Part shown: piece by piece, positions 52,268 to 61,018 of the stretch
How positions within the stretch are numbered: position 1 is the stretch's first letter
Layout: every line of letters starts with the position of its first letter
NCBI RefSeq assembly: GCF_900129905.1
Contig: NZ_FQXG01000007.1
Location: 248,001 to 312,000, forward strand
Direction of reading: 5' to 3'
DNA length: 64,000 bases
Origin: Ferrimonas marina
GTDB taxonomy: Bacteria; Pseudomonadota; Gammaproteobacteria; Enterobacterales; Shewanellaceae
Position numbers and translations under genes: made by a program
The notes under the pieces: generated by a model
Databases searched by the model: none
What the model was told of the DNA's origin: nothing
Seen by the model: only the letters and a program-made list of their open reading frames with translations

Positions 52268-52271
52268 GCCA

Positions 52272-52904
52272 CTAGGAGATCGACGCTTCAGCCAGGGAGA
52301 GCCGATAGAGATCCCCCTCCACTCGGCCCACCTTGAGGTTGGCGAGGAACTGGAATCCCTGTTGCTCAAACATCGGCACCAACGCCTTTTGATACACCAT
52401 GGCGGCCAGGGCCGGTACCTGCTCTTCACGCTGCCAGCGAGTCAGGGCTGCCAGCAGCTGCGCACCATAGCCTCGACGCTGGTAAGCCGGTGCGACCGCG
52501 ATAAACTGGATCAACCAGCTTGGCCCCGCCCCCAGGCTGTCCATCACATCCTCTTCCCGGGCCATCCATTGGCGGGCACCACTCCAGCCGGTACCCAGCG
52601 CCATCTTCAGGCGCCAGTTCCAGAAGCGGGACTGGCCTAAGGGGTAGTGCTGATCCAGCAAGGAGGCCACCGCCACCAAGGTGCCCTCCACCTCCAGGCC
52701 CAGGAAGCGCTGTTGACGCTGCCACATCTCCTGCAGCTCCTCCCGGATCGCCGCCCGCAGGCGTTGTTCGTAGTCCTGACTGGGCAGGACGGCACGAAAG
52801 AAGGGATCATCACGATAGGCATTTAGCAGCAGTGAGGCGGTCAGCCGCAGGTCGTCGGCAGACAGGTAACGTAAGGTGGCAGCAGCGGCAGAGGCCGGTT
52901 CCAT
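52272..52904 (-). CDS. GNAT family N-acetyltransferase
   Basis: A 210-residue acyltransferase with the acetyl-CoA-binding motif A (VAPAYQRRGYGAQLLAALTRW, about 139-159) and the preceding beta strand LIQFIAV. The substrate cannot be told. It is divergent from the DUF2789 gene across 139 bp that hold no feature I recognise. Confidence 0.82.
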   Translation of the reverse strand: MEPASAAAATLRYLSADDLRLTASLLLNAYRDDPFFRAVLPSQDYEQRLRAAIREELQEMWQRQQRFLGLEVEGTLVAVASLLDQHYPLGQSRFWNWRLKMALGTGWSGARQWMAREEDVMDSLGAGPSWLIQFIAVAPAYQRRGYGAQLLAALTRWQREEQVPALAAMVYQKALVPMFEQQGFQFLANLKVGRVEGDLYRLSLAEASIS

Positions 52905-53043
52905 GGCAGGGCTCCCTTTGGTGGCTGGCGCCGGTTCACCACCCCCGGGGGCACGGTTCCAGCGTTGGGCAGCTAAGCTTCAGTAAAAGACCCCCTAAAC
53001 ATCGGTCAAATGATGACCAAAATGCAAGCTTGAGGGCCTTAGC

Positions 53044-53274
53044 ATGGACATGACCCCGAAAGACCTGACCCACCTGTTCGCCCAGCTTGGCCTGGATCCC
53101 GAATCCACCGCCATCGATCACTTCCTGTCGGAGCACCGGCTTAGCCCGGGTCAATCCCTGGAGGAGGCGCCGTTCTGGAACGACAGCCAGCGTGCCTTTC
53201 TGATGGAAGAGCGGCATCGGGATGCCGAATGGACCGAGACCATCGACATCCTCGATACCTTGCTCAGGGGGTGA
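53044..53274 (+). CDS. DUF2789 family small protein
   Basis: A 76-residue acidic protein recognised as DUF2789 by LFAQLGLDPESTAIDHFLSEH and LEEAPFWNDSQRAFLMEE. Function unknown. Its stop codon touches that of the convergent lipoprotein gene with no gap between them. Confidence 0.8.
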   Translation: MDMTPKDLTHLFAQLGLDPESTAIDHFLSEHRLSPGQSLEEAPFWNDSQRAFLMEERHRDAEWTETIDILDTLLRG

Positions 53275-53661
53275 TTACAGGCTGCTGCGGGTGGCGTCAG
53301 CGTAAGCGCGATCACCCCAGCCGATCACTGCACCGTCACGGAACACCACAGCGGTACACTCGTCCTTGGCGGTCTTGCCATCGCCCTTGTTGCGGTGGGT
53401 GCGGAAATAAAGCACCTGGACAACACCCGCATCCAGTTGATGCAGTTCATTGAAGTCTGCGGTGCCCATGATGGTACGGACCTCGGCGACCGACATGCCC
53501 AGGTCCACCTTCTCCAGGTTTTTCCGATTCAGTTGCTGCTGCTCCTCCCAGGTACTCTTACCGTCCCAGCCCCCTTTGTTGCCCATCGCGACAACACAGC
53601 CGTTCAGGGCCAGAGTGGAGGTCAACATCATGGCCACCAGCAATTTGTTTTTATGCATCAT
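53275..53661 (-). CDS. DUF3192 family lipoprotein
   Basis: A 128-residue precursor with a lipoprotein signal peptide (LLVAMMLTSTLALNGC, lipobox cysteine at about 22) and a small domain like SmpA/BamE (VDLGMSVAEVRTIMGTADF...VLYFRTH). The family is DUF3192, function unknown. Residues after the Cys (VV) favour the outer membrane. The start has AAGGATG upstream. Confidence 0.83.
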   Translation of the reverse strand: MMHKNKLLVAMMLTSTLALNGCVVAMGNKGGWDGKSTWEEQQQLNRKNLEKVDLGMSVAEVRTIMGTADFNELHQLDAGVVQVLYFRTHRNKGDGKTAKDECTAVVFRDGAVIGWGDRAYADATRSSL

Positions 53662-53820
53662 TACATCCTTTGTTTGCGAGTTATCGAAGACACCCTATCC
53701 TAGAGCAAGGGGCGTACCAGAAATTTAAATTTATTAAAAACAACAACTTGGATATATGGCCTGGCTCACAATTGGCAAATAAGGCAAACTTGTGGCGATT
53801 CTCACCAACGGACATCGCCC

Positions 53821-54108
53821 ATGGATCCAGTTATTCATCAGGCACTTAGTGACCTGCATCGACAGGGCGTCAGCCCCACCCTGGCCCGCCTGAAAAGCAA
53901 AACCGGCCACAGCTTCCCGATGCCGGTGCTGATCCAGGCACTGAAGCAATGGAAGGCCAACCCGCAGCCACTGGAGGCCGAGCCGGCGTTAAAGCCAGCC
54001 GAGCCGACGGCGCCCGCTCCAGACCTGGCTGCCCAGGTGGCCGCCCTGCAGCAACGGCTGACCGAGCTGGAGCGGGAGGTCGCCGAGCTCAAGGCTCGCC
54101 GTGATTGA
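53821..54108 (+). CDS. Hypothetical protein, helix-turn-helix-like N-terminus and coiled coil
   Basis: A 95-residue protein I do not recognise with certainty. The N-terminus (HQALSDLHRQGVSPTLARLKSKTG...MPVLIQALKQWK) resembles the KfrA-type DNA-binding start. A Pro/Ala linker follows, then a leucine-rich coiled coil (LAAQVAALQQRLTELEREVAELKA, about 68-92). A weak hairpin terminator follows at 54117-54135. DNA binding is inference. Confidence 0.6.
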   Translation: MDPVIHQALSDLHRQGVSPTLARLKSKTGHSFPMPVLIQALKQWKANPQPLEAEPALKPAEPTAPAPDLAAQVAALQQRLTELEREVAELKARRD

Positions 54109-54116
54109 GCTCGCTC

Positions 54117-54135
54117 CGGGCCAAGCCCGGCTTTT
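54117..54135 (+). terminator. Short terminator after the 95-residue protein
   Basis: CCGGGC-caa-GCCCGG followed by CTTTT; six-pair stem. Moderate support. Confidence 0.5.
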
Positions 54136-54197
54136 GTCCCACCCCCGGGCTGGCTATACTGTCGCCCCTTTTTGTCCCCGCTATCCATTGAGCCGCT

Positions 54198-54980
54198 ATG
54201 TACCTGGTTGAGATCCGCTTTGACTGCTTTGCCGACACCACCCTGACCGCCGTGGAGCGGGCCATTAACGGCTTGATGGAGGCGTGGCGCTATAATGGCC
54301 AGGTGCTGGGGCGGGAGTTTCCCCTGGTACAGAACGAGGCGGAGTTTCGCCTGCGGGTGATGTGCCCAGGCGAGGACAGCCTGCACAGCCGCTACCACTC
54401 CCCCTGGGCTCAACGGGCATTAGAGAATTTGGCCGAGGCCAAGCTGCTGCAGCCCCGGGTCAAGGTGCTGGGCCGGGACATCAACGCCGACCACTGTGCC
54501 GAGCAGCCGCCACAGCAGTGGCAGATCCTCTACACCACCTATGTCCACTCCAGCTCCCCACTGCGCGATGGCGACTCGATGATGCCGGTGCCGCTCTACC
54601 TGCTGCCCGCCAGCTTCAACGGCGATCACAAGGCTTTGGTCAAATGGCAAACCGAATGGCAGGCCTGCGATGAGCTGCAGATGGCCGGCAGCGGCGCGGT
54701 GGAGTTCGCCGCGCTGGAGGAGATCGGCAGTGTTACCAGCACCCTGTTCCGGCGCGGCTGGGATCTGCGTGGCCGGCTGGAGTACCTGACCCAGGTGCCC
54801 ACCTACTACTACCTGTACCGGGTGGGGGGCGAATCCATCGAACAGGAGATGGCCCGCCCCTGCCCCCGTTGTGGCAACCCGGACTGGGCGCTGGAAACCC
54901 CGCTGCATGACCTGTTCTATTTCAAGTGCGATGATTGCCGCATCGTCTCCAACCTGTCCTGGGATCTGCAGCAGGGCTGA
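54198..54980 (+). CDS. DUF2310 family zinc-ribbon protein
   Basis: A 260-residue protein ending in a zinc ribbon: CPRCGN (about 223-228) and CDDCR (about 246-250). The N-terminal part is ferredoxin-like (YLVEIRFDCFADTTLTAVERAINGLMEAWRYNGQ). Recognised as the DUF2310 family, role unknown. It lies 89 bp after the previous gene and 77 bp before the aldehyde dehydrogenase, on the same strand. Confidence 0.78.
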   Translation: MYLVEIRFDCFADTTLTAVERAINGLMEAWRYNGQVLGREFPLVQNEAEFRLRVMCPGEDSLHSRYHSPWAQRALENLAEAKLLQPRVKVLGRDINADHCAEQPPQQWQILYTTYVHSSSPLRDGDSMMPVPLYLLPASFNGDHKALVKWQTEWQACDELQMAGSGAVEFAALEEIGSVTSTLFRRGWDLRGRLEYLTQVPTYYYLYRVGGESIEQEMARPCPRCGNPDWALETPLHDLFYFKCDDCRIVSNLSWDLQQG

Positions 54981-55057
54981 TCTACGGCTAAGGTCGAATA
55001 AGCGTGGTGAAAAATTAGGCACAGACTGAGAGAGTCCAAATCAAGGAGGACTCTTCC

Positions 55058-56578
55058 ATGATCTACGCCAAGCCGGGCACCGAGGGTGCCCCGTTCCAGT
55101 TCAAACCCCAATACCAGAACTACATCGGCGGCGAGTGGGTCGCCCCGGTCAATGGTCGCTATTTCGATAACCCCTCTCCGGTCGATGGCTCGGTGATCTG
55201 CGCCATCCCTCGTTCCGACGGCGCCGATATCGCCCTGGCACTGGATGCCGCCCATGCTGCCCAAGCCAGCTGGGGCCAGACCGCCCCGGCCGAGCGGGCC
55301 AACATGCTGCTGAAGATCGCCGATCGGATCGAACAGAATCTTGAGATGCTTGCCTATGTCGAGACCTGGGAGAACGGCAAGGCGATCCGCGAGACCCTCA
55401 ACGCTGATATCCCCCTCTGTGTTGATCACTACCGCTATTTTGCCGGCGCGATCCGGGCTCAGGAGGGCAGCATCGGCGAGCTGGACGCCTACACTGCCGC
55501 CTACCACTTCCATGAGCCAATCGGCGTGGTGGGTCAGATCATCCCCTGGAACTTCCCACTGCTGATGGCGGCCTGGAAACTGGCCCCGGCGCTGGCCGCC
55601 GGCTGTTCGGTGGTGCTCAAGCCCGCCGAGCAGACCCCGGTCTCCATCCTTATCCTGCTGGAGCTGATCGGCGATCTGATCCCCCCCGGGGTGGTCAACG
55701 TGGTCAACGGCATGGGGGAGGAGGCCGGCGAGGCGCTGGCCTCCTCGGACCGCATCGCCAAGCTGGCCTTCACCGGCTCCACCGCGGTGGGACAGCACAT
55801 CATGCGCTGCGGCGCCGACTCGCTGATCCCGGTGACTCTCGAGCTGGGCGGCAAATCCCCCAACATCTACTTCGAGGATGTGCTCGATCAGGACGACGCC
55901 TTCTTCGACAAGTGCCTGGAGGGGTTACTGCTGGGCTTCTTCAACCAGGGTGAGGTCTGTACCTGCCCCTCCCGGGCGCTGGTGCAGGAGTCGATCTACC
56001 CGCAGTTTATTGAGCGGGTACTGGCCCGGGCCGAGCACATCAAACAGGGCAACCCGCTGGACACCGACACCCAGATCGGCGCCCAGGCCTCCCAGGAGCA
56101 GTTTGACAAGATCATGTCCTACATGGAGGTGGCCCGTAACGAGGGCGCGGAATGCCTGCTCGGTGGCGACGCCGCCGCCATGAGCGCGGAGCTGGCCGGT
56201 GGCTTCTATGTGCAACCGACCCTGCTCAAAGGGGAGAACTCGATGCGGGTGTTCCAGGAGGAGATCTTCGGCCCGACCCTGGGGATCACCACCTTCAAGG
56301 ATGAGGCCGAGGCCCTGGCCATCGCCAACGACACCAGCTACGGCCTCGGTGCCGGGGTCTGGACCCGGGATCAGAACCGTGCCTACCGCATGGGCCGCGG
56401 GATCCAGGCCGGGCGAGTCTGGATCAACTGCTACCACCTCTACCCGGCACACGCCGCCTTCGGTGGCTACAAGAAGTCGGGCATGGGACGGGAGACCCAT
56501 CTTAAGGCGCTGGGCAACTACCAGCAGACCAAGAACCTGCTGATCAGTTACGATCCCAACCCGCTGGGCTTCTTCTAG
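55058..56578 (+). CDS. exaC: ExaC/AcoD-type acetaldehyde dehydrogenase
   Basis: This NAD-dependent aldehyde dehydrogenase of 506 residues oxidises acetaldehyde or similar aldehydes. It matches the ExaC/AcoD group along its length: N-terminus [25 protein letters not shown], oxyanion Asn in [21 protein letters not shown], catalytic Glu in LELGGKSPN, catalytic Cys in [12 protein letters not shown], and the C-terminus [10 protein letters not shown] perfect AAGGAGGA site precedes ATG 55058. No quinoprotein ethanol dehydrogenase is encoded beside it. A terminator follows. Confidence 0.92.
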   Translation: MIYAKPGTEGAPFQFKPQYQNYIGGEWVAPVNGRYFDNPSPVDGSVICAIPRSDGADIALALDAAHAAQASWGQTAPAERANMLLKIADRIEQNLEMLAYVETWENGKAIRETLNADIPLCVDHYRYFAGAIRAQEGSIGELDAYTAAYHFHEPIGVVGQIIPWNFPLLMAAWKLAPALAAGCSVVLKPAEQTPVSILILLELIGDLIPPGVVNVVNGMGEEAGEALASSDRIAKLAFTGSTAVGQHIMRCGADSLIPVTLELGGKSPNIYFEDVLDQDDAFFDKCLEGLLLGFFNQGEVCTCPSRALVQESIYPQFIERVLARAEHIKQGNPLDTDTQIGAQASQEQFDKIMSYMEVARNEGAECLLGGDAAAMSAELAGGFYVQPTLLKGENSMRVFQEEIFGPTLGITTFKDEAEALAIANDTSYGLGAGVWTRDQNRAYRMGRGIQAGRVWINCYHLYPAHAAFGGYKKSGMGRETHLKALGNYQQTKNLLISYDPNPLGFF

Positions 56579-56601
56579 TCAGATCAAGCCGTGCTCGAAG
56601 C

Positions 56602-56630
56602 AAAAAAAGGAGGCCATCGGCCTCCTTTTG
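56602..56630 (+). terminator. Intrinsic terminator after exaC
   Basis: AAAAAAAGGAGGCC-atc-GGCCTCCTTTTGTT. It lies 24 bp after the stop and faces the convergent cytochrome gene, so it may serve both. Confidence 0.85.
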
Positions 56631-56646
56631 TTATGGTCGGTCAGGC

Positions 56647-58962
56647 TCAGTGGGCACTGCCGGCATGCATCGCATCAATGCCAAAGGTTTTGCCCTCTGC
56701 ATGGCACACGCCGCAAGACTCGACACCGGCGACCGCAGTGCTCATATCCTCGGCCAACACGGCACCGTTGTTGCTGAAGTGGCTCAACGCGGTGGGCGTA
56801 TTGTGCACATGGCAGCTTCGGCAGGCTTCGGTCACCGGAGATACCTGGTACAGGTTGCCACTGAAGGGCGGATACTCTACCTGAACCTGGCGTTTGGCGG
56901 AGCGCAGGCCTCCGTCCTCGGCGAACAGGCTGAGATCGTCCTTGTGGCAGGCGGCACAATGGTTCAGCTGCTGCGGATAGCCGGTCAGCTCGTTGTCGAG
57001 GATAAACACCGCATGGGGATCATCCAGGTCCCAGGCACCGGAGTGGAAGCGGTGCGATACCGTCATCAGGTCACGGTTGAAGTACTGGTTCGGGACCTGC
57101 TCCATCTCCACGTCACCACTGGTATTGGTCACGAACAGATTGACCCCGGCATGGTAGGAGCCGGCATTGCTGCTGTTATGGCACTGGCTGCATTGGGCCA
57201 GTTCGCTATTGCCGTAGGCCTTCTTCACCAGGGTCAAGTCATCGTGACAGCTGTTGCACTTGGCCACATCGACGCTCATCCGCTCCGGGGTGTCGGTTTG
57301 CAACATCACCGGCTCAGCGCCACCGCCCACTACGGCGTATTCAAAGATGGCCACCGGCGACTGAATGCCGCCGTCGACACAGATTGGCTGACGAGGCCCC
57401 ACCTCCAAGGCCGGATCGCTGGCTACCAGCTCGCCGCCCTGGGTACAAACCGCAAAGTGCGGCGCAAAGACCACGGTATCACCATCAGCAAACACCATCG
57501 CATCCGCCGCCGCCAGCACCGAGGTCAGTTGGCCGCCCACGGCGGTCATATTATCCAGGTGGAACGCCTTATGGCGGCCATAGTCGGCAAAGCCATTCGC
57601 GTTAACCGCGGTAATGGTGATCTCAGGTAACACGCCCTTACCGGCGTGGTACGGGGTTAAATCGAAGCCGTCGGCGACCGCTGCGCCATTGACCATCACA
57701 TCAAACACCGCGGTCATGTCACCGCTGACGGCATCCCGTTCAAAGGATGCCACAGACATGGTCAACACCGCCTTGGCCAGCTCGGTATCACCGACTCGGT
57801 GGGCGTTGGCGGGCGACAGGTTGCCGCTGCCATGGCAGTTCACACAGGCATCGTCGGTCACGCCATCGTGATTCAGGACCAGGCTGTCGTCGCTGGTGAA
57901 GTTGATATGGCAGCTTTCACAGGCCTGCACCGATGCAACCTGCCAACCATCCCCATTGTCGTGACACAGCACGCATTCGGTGCCACGGGCGGGATAACCG
58001 ATGTGGCTAAACTCCGCCTTGGCATCGCCCACCAGCGCATCGGCCAGATGGTGTCCGGCATGGAGGCGGTGCACCATTGGGGCGAAGTCCGGGTTAAAGC
58101 CCTTGGGATCCTCACCACTGCCGTTGTCAGCATCCCCCAGGGCCAGGGCCCGGTTGTGACAGGCAATGCAGTTCTCGACCTGCTGATAGTTGTGGTGGGC
58201 ATCGATGGCGGCCAGCCGGATGTCGTCCTCGGCAAAGCCGTTCAGGGTGCCGTGGCAGCGGGCACAGGCCTGGTTGGAGACGATGTCCTTGACGCTGTCG
58301 GCGGCATCACCGCTGGCCGGGATGTAATCCTGCACGGTGGAGAGCAGCTTGTCGGGGATCGGCATGCCATTGTGATCCACTACGTCGTAACTGCGCACCA
58401 TGATGCGGTGCAGCGCGTTCGGGTCGCTGTCCATCACCACCGGGGCATTGCCTTCATGCTCCCAGGTGCCGGTGTAGGTACCGGGGGCCTCGGGGTCTTC
58501 CACCAGTGTACAAGCCTGGACCTCGTTGCCGCCCCGGTCGGTGGTGATGCCACTGGGGGTACAGTACATGGAGAATCCGGCTCCGTTGGCCATGGCATGG
58601 TTAACCCAGATGGACTGCGCTTCGTTGTTCTCTGCCGGGGCCTGGTGACTAACATAAACCGCTACCTTACTCAGGCCGTGGAACGCCTGCTCGGCGCCAG
58701 CCGGGCTGCGGCCCTGGGCGGTAAAGCGGATCTGGAAGGGCTGATCGCCACTGATCACGGTGGCGGACGGATCGACCACCAGAACCAGGTCACTGGCCTG
58801 GGACACGCTTTGCACTATGGGATAGGGTGGCCAACCCGACTCACCCGGGGGGCCCTCTGGCCCAGGGGCACCATCCTGGCCATCATCGCCGTCCGAACAA
58901 CCGCCAAGGCCTAACCCCAGCCCCAATAGCACCAACCAAACGTAGCTCCAACCTTTCATCAT
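56647..58962 (-). CDS. OmcA/MtrC family outer-membrane decaheme c-type cytochrome
   Basis: A 771-residue lipoprotein (lipobox GLGGC, Cys 22) with a collagen-like Gly-Pro linker (about 27-45). Ten CxxCH heme sites were counted, at about 233, 265, 330, 348 and 373 in one pentaheme domain and 569, 591, 669, 714 and 750 in another. Two Cys of the intervening beta domain (506, 528) may form a disulfide. This is the split-barrel/pentaheme layout of MtrC and OmcA, which pass electrons to extracellular iron, manganese or flavins. No mtrA, mtrB or cymA is next to it, so its partner porin is elsewhere. AAGGAG precedes the start. Confidence 0.93.
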   Translation of the reverse strand: MMKGWSYVWLVLLGLGLGLGGCSDGDDGQDGAPGPEGPPGESGWPPYPIVQSVSQASDLVLVVDPSATVISGDQPFQIRFTAQGRSPAGAEQAFHGLSKVAVYVSHQAPAENNEAQSIWVNHAMANGAGFSMYCTPSGITTDRGGNEVQACTLVEDPEAPGTYTGTWEHEGNAPVVMDSDPNALHRIMVRSYDVVDHNGMPIPDKLLSTVQDYIPASGDAADSVKDIVSNQACARCHGTLNGFAEDDIRLAAIDAHHNYQQVENCIACHNRALALGDADNGSGEDPKGFNPDFAPMVHRLHAGHHLADALVGDAKAEFSHIGYPARGTECVLCHDNGDGWQVASVQACESCHINFTSDDSLVLNHDGVTDDACVNCHGSGNLSPANAHRVGDTELAKAVLTMSVASFERDAVSGDMTAVFDVMVNGAAVADGFDLTPYHAGKGVLPEITITAVNANGFADYGRHKAFHLDNMTAVGGQLTSVLAAADAMVFADGDTVVFAPHFAVCTQGGELVASDPALEVGPRQPICVDGGIQSPVAIFEYAVVGGGAEPVMLQTDTPERMSVDVAKCNSCHDDLTLVKKAYGNSELAQCSQCHNSSNAGSYHAGVNLFVTNTSGDVEMEQVPNQYFNRDLMTVSHRFHSGAWDLDDPHAVFILDNELTGYPQQLNHCAACHKDDLSLFAEDGGLRSAKRQVQVEYPPFSGNLYQVSPVTEACRSCHVHNTPTALSHFSNNGAVLAEDMSTAVAGVESCGVCHAEGKTFGIDAMHAGSAH

Positions 58963-59323
58963 CTTGCTCCTTGTCGTTATTCGAGTCCGAGCTCACAACA
59001 ACAACTCGACAAGACACACTCTCCAGCGCAGCAACTTAAGCTGACAGCCGTCCTGTCATCGCGCAGCACAGCGAAAAGAAACTGGCGGCATGACAATGAC
59101 ATCCAATGAAGAGTCCATCTTCGAGCAGGGCGGTCGATTCGGCGCGGTATTGAGGATTGGAGAAAGCAGGCAAGAGGGCGGGACCACGGCCCTGGTGCAC
59201 GTCAATCGGGACAACCCAATGCACCGGTAACCCATAGTGGGTCCACCCTAGCCTTGCCCTCCCTTAAGCGCGATTCGAACCGACATCCCATTAGAAAGGT
59301 AGAATTTTCTCCCGCCCCGCCCC

Positions 59324-59337
59324 CTGATCCAAATCAA
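59324..59337 (-). promoter_or_regulatory. FNR/EtrA-like site upstream of the decaheme cytochrome
   Basis: CTGAT-CCAA-ATCAA differs by one base from the FNR consensus TTGAT-N4-ATCAA. It is about 365 bp upstream of the cytochrome ATG, so a long leader would be needed. Function is inference. Confidence 0.35.
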
Positions 59338-59407
59338 ACCACCAGCGGATTTATACAATCTGGAGTCACCCGGTGTCGCTGGCGAGATCCCGCCGGTGGC
59401 GGCACAC

Positions 59408-59438
59408 AAAACAGGGAGGCCATCGGCCTCCCTGTTTT
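59408..59438. terminator. Intrinsic terminator after syd
   Basis: AAAACAGGGAGGCC-atc-GGCCTCCCTGTTTT, symmetrical, about 19 bp from the syd stop. Its 17-base core is identical to that of the exaC terminator. Confidence 0.85.
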
Positions 59439-59456
59439 CTCTTTCGTGCGTTGAGT

Positions 59457-60092
59457 TCAGCCCTGGCGACGACCGCGCAGATGGCCCCACATGGTCTTGA
59501 ATCGCCGGAGCAAACCTTGCTGGCTGGGCGCGGGGGTATCCGGCACCGGCTCCGGCATCACCACCCGGGGGCTTAGCTGGCTCACCAGCTCATCGATGCT
59601 GTCCGCCAGCTTCTGTTGGGGCGGCTGACCCGGCACCTCCAGCCAGACACTGCCATCGCCGTTATCCAACACCAGCATGCTGTCGCCGTCGCCCACCAGG
59701 CCGATAAACAGGGTCGGTGCCTGTTTCAGCTTGCGCTTCATCATCAGGTGGCCAATCAGGTTCTCCTGCAGGAAGTCCAGATCCGCCCGGTTCCACACCT
59801 GCAGCAGTTCCCCTTCGCCGAAGGCCGCATCAAACAGCAGCGGACCGGCGTAGTAGTGACTGTAGAACTCGGTCAGCGCCGGGTGCAGGCTCAGCTCCAG
59901 CGCCTCGGCAATATTATCGAAGCTGGCCGGGCGGGGCTGCGGCACCGCATGCCAATGGGCCAGGCCCTGCTCATCGCGATGATCCAGCGCGGGTCCGGCC
60001 TCACTCTTGTCGCACACTGGGCCATGACCCAGGCTCTGCTGCCAGGCGGTTTGATAGCGTTCGATAAAGGGCGTCAGGGGAGATTGCGACAT
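59457..60092 (-). CDS. syd: Syd, SecY-interacting protein
   Basis: Syd is a peripheral protein that binds SecY and checks translocon assembly. The 211-residue product begins MSQSPLTPFIERYQTAWQQSLGHGP, and the core has FYSHYYAGPLLFDAAFGEGELLQVWN and ENLIGHLMMKRKLKQAPTLFIG. The C-terminal 30 residues extend past typical Syd (about 180) as a Pro-rich and basic tail. ATG at 60092 was chosen. It is divergent from queF, as in E. coli. Confidence 0.92.
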   Translation of the reverse strand: MSQSPLTPFIERYQTAWQQSLGHGPVCDKSEAGPALDHRDEQGLAHWHAVPQPRPASFDNIAEALELSLHPALTEFYSHYYAGPLLFDAAFGEGELLQVWNRADLDFLQENLIGHLMMKRKLKQAPTLFIGLVGDGDSMLVLDNGDGSVWLEVPGQPPQQKLADSIDELVSQLSPRVVMPEPVPDTPAPSQQGLLRRFKTMWGHLRGRRQG

Positions 60093-60148
60093 GGGGGTAC
60101 TCGAATGAGGTAAAATAGCGGGATATTGTGCCACGACTTGAAGCCATT

Positions 60149-61000
60149 ATGTCACATCATGATCCTTACCAGGGCGCCGACGCCCTCTCTGGCCTGACCC
60201 TGGGCCAGGCCACCCAGTACGTCGACCAGTACGACCCCAGCCTGCTGCAAGCGGTGCCCCGCAGCCTCAACCGCGATGCCATCGAGCTGACCGAGGCCCT
60301 GCCCTTTGATGGCGCCGATCTCTGGACCGGCTACGAGCTGTCCTGGCTCAACGCCAAGGGCAAGCCCCAGGTGGCGATCGCCCAGTTTGCCCTGCCCGCC
60401 AGCAGCCGCAACCTGGTGGAGTCCAAGTCCTTCAAGCTCTATCTCAACAGCTTTAACCAGACCCGGGTCGAATCGGTCGAGGCGCTGACCCAGATGCTGC
60501 AGCGAGACCTGTCCGCCTGTGCCGATGGCCATGTGGAAGTTGTCCTGGTGCTGCCCAAGACGTTTCGCCAGCAGCCGGTGGTGGAGCTGGAGGGGGAATG
60601 CATCGACGAGCTGGACATCGAGGTGGACAACTTCGACTTCAATCCAGGCTTATTGGAGGGGGCGGCCACCGGGCCTGTGGTGGAGGAGACTCTGCGTTCC
60701 GATCTGCTCAAGTCCAACTGCCTGATCACCTCCCAGCCGGACTGGGGCAGTGTTCAGATCCGTTACCGGGGCGCCCAGATCGACCGCGAGGCCCTGCTGC
60801 GCTACCTGATCAGCTTTCGCCAGCACAACGAGTTTCACGAGCAATGCGTCGAACGGATCTTTATGGACCTGAAGCGCTACTGCCAGTGCGAGGCCCTGAC
60901 GGTCTACGCCCGTTACACCCGCCGCGGCGGGCTCGACATCAACCCGTTCCGTTCTGACTTCGAGCCGGTACCCGACAACGACCGACTGGCTCGCCAGTGA
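60149..61000 (+). CDS. queF: QueF, NADPH-dependent 7-cyano-7-deazaguanine reductase
   Basis: QueF reduces preQ0 to preQ1 in queuosine synthesis. The 283-residue two-domain (YqcD-type) protein has the catalytic Cys in [21 protein letters not shown], the NADPH-binding [16 protein letters not shown], and [20 protein letters not shown] at 60149 (MSHHDPYQG) matches homologues; an upstream ATG seven codons earlier is less likely. No preQ1 riboswitch was seen in the 56-bp gap to syd. Confidence 0.95.
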   Translation: MSHHDPYQGADALSGLTLGQATQYVDQYDPSLLQAVPRSLNRDAIELTEALPFDGADLWTGYELSWLNAKGKPQVAIAQFALPASSRNLVESKSFKLYLNSFNQTRVESVEALTQMLQRDLSACADGHVEVVLVLPKTFRQQPVVELEGECIDELDIEVDNFDFNPGLLEGAATGPVVEETLRSDLLKSNCLITSQPDWGSVQIRYRGAQIDREALLRYLISFRQHNEFHEQCVERIFMDLKRYCQCEALTVYARYTRRGGLDINPFRSDFEPVPDNDRLARQ

Positions 61001-61018
61001 GTCAAAAGCTGGGCCAGC

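Larger units (their letters stand above)
58963..59456. other. 494-bp gene-free interval upstream of the decaheme cytochrome
   Basis: This region holds the cytochrome promoter area and, on the far side, the syd terminator (59408-59438). At 59324-59337 there is an FNR/EtrA-like box CTGAT-CCAA-ATCAA. I find no convincing protein: a 62-codon minus-strand frame at 59036-59224 lacks a good ribosome site. A palindrome ACCCATAGTGGGT occurs near 59229. Confidence 0.6.

Noticed and set aside
59036-59224. A 62-codon frame upstream of the decaheme cytochrome
   Set aside because: No ribosome site, composition unlike proteins nearby, and no recognised domain.
59258-59315. tRNA-like stretch on the minus strand (GGTTCGAATC with a TTTCTAA loop upstream)
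   Set aside because: The T-loop and a possible Arg anticodon loop resemble a tRNA, but neither stem pairs properly and there is no D arm or acceptor stem. At best it is a degenerate remnant.
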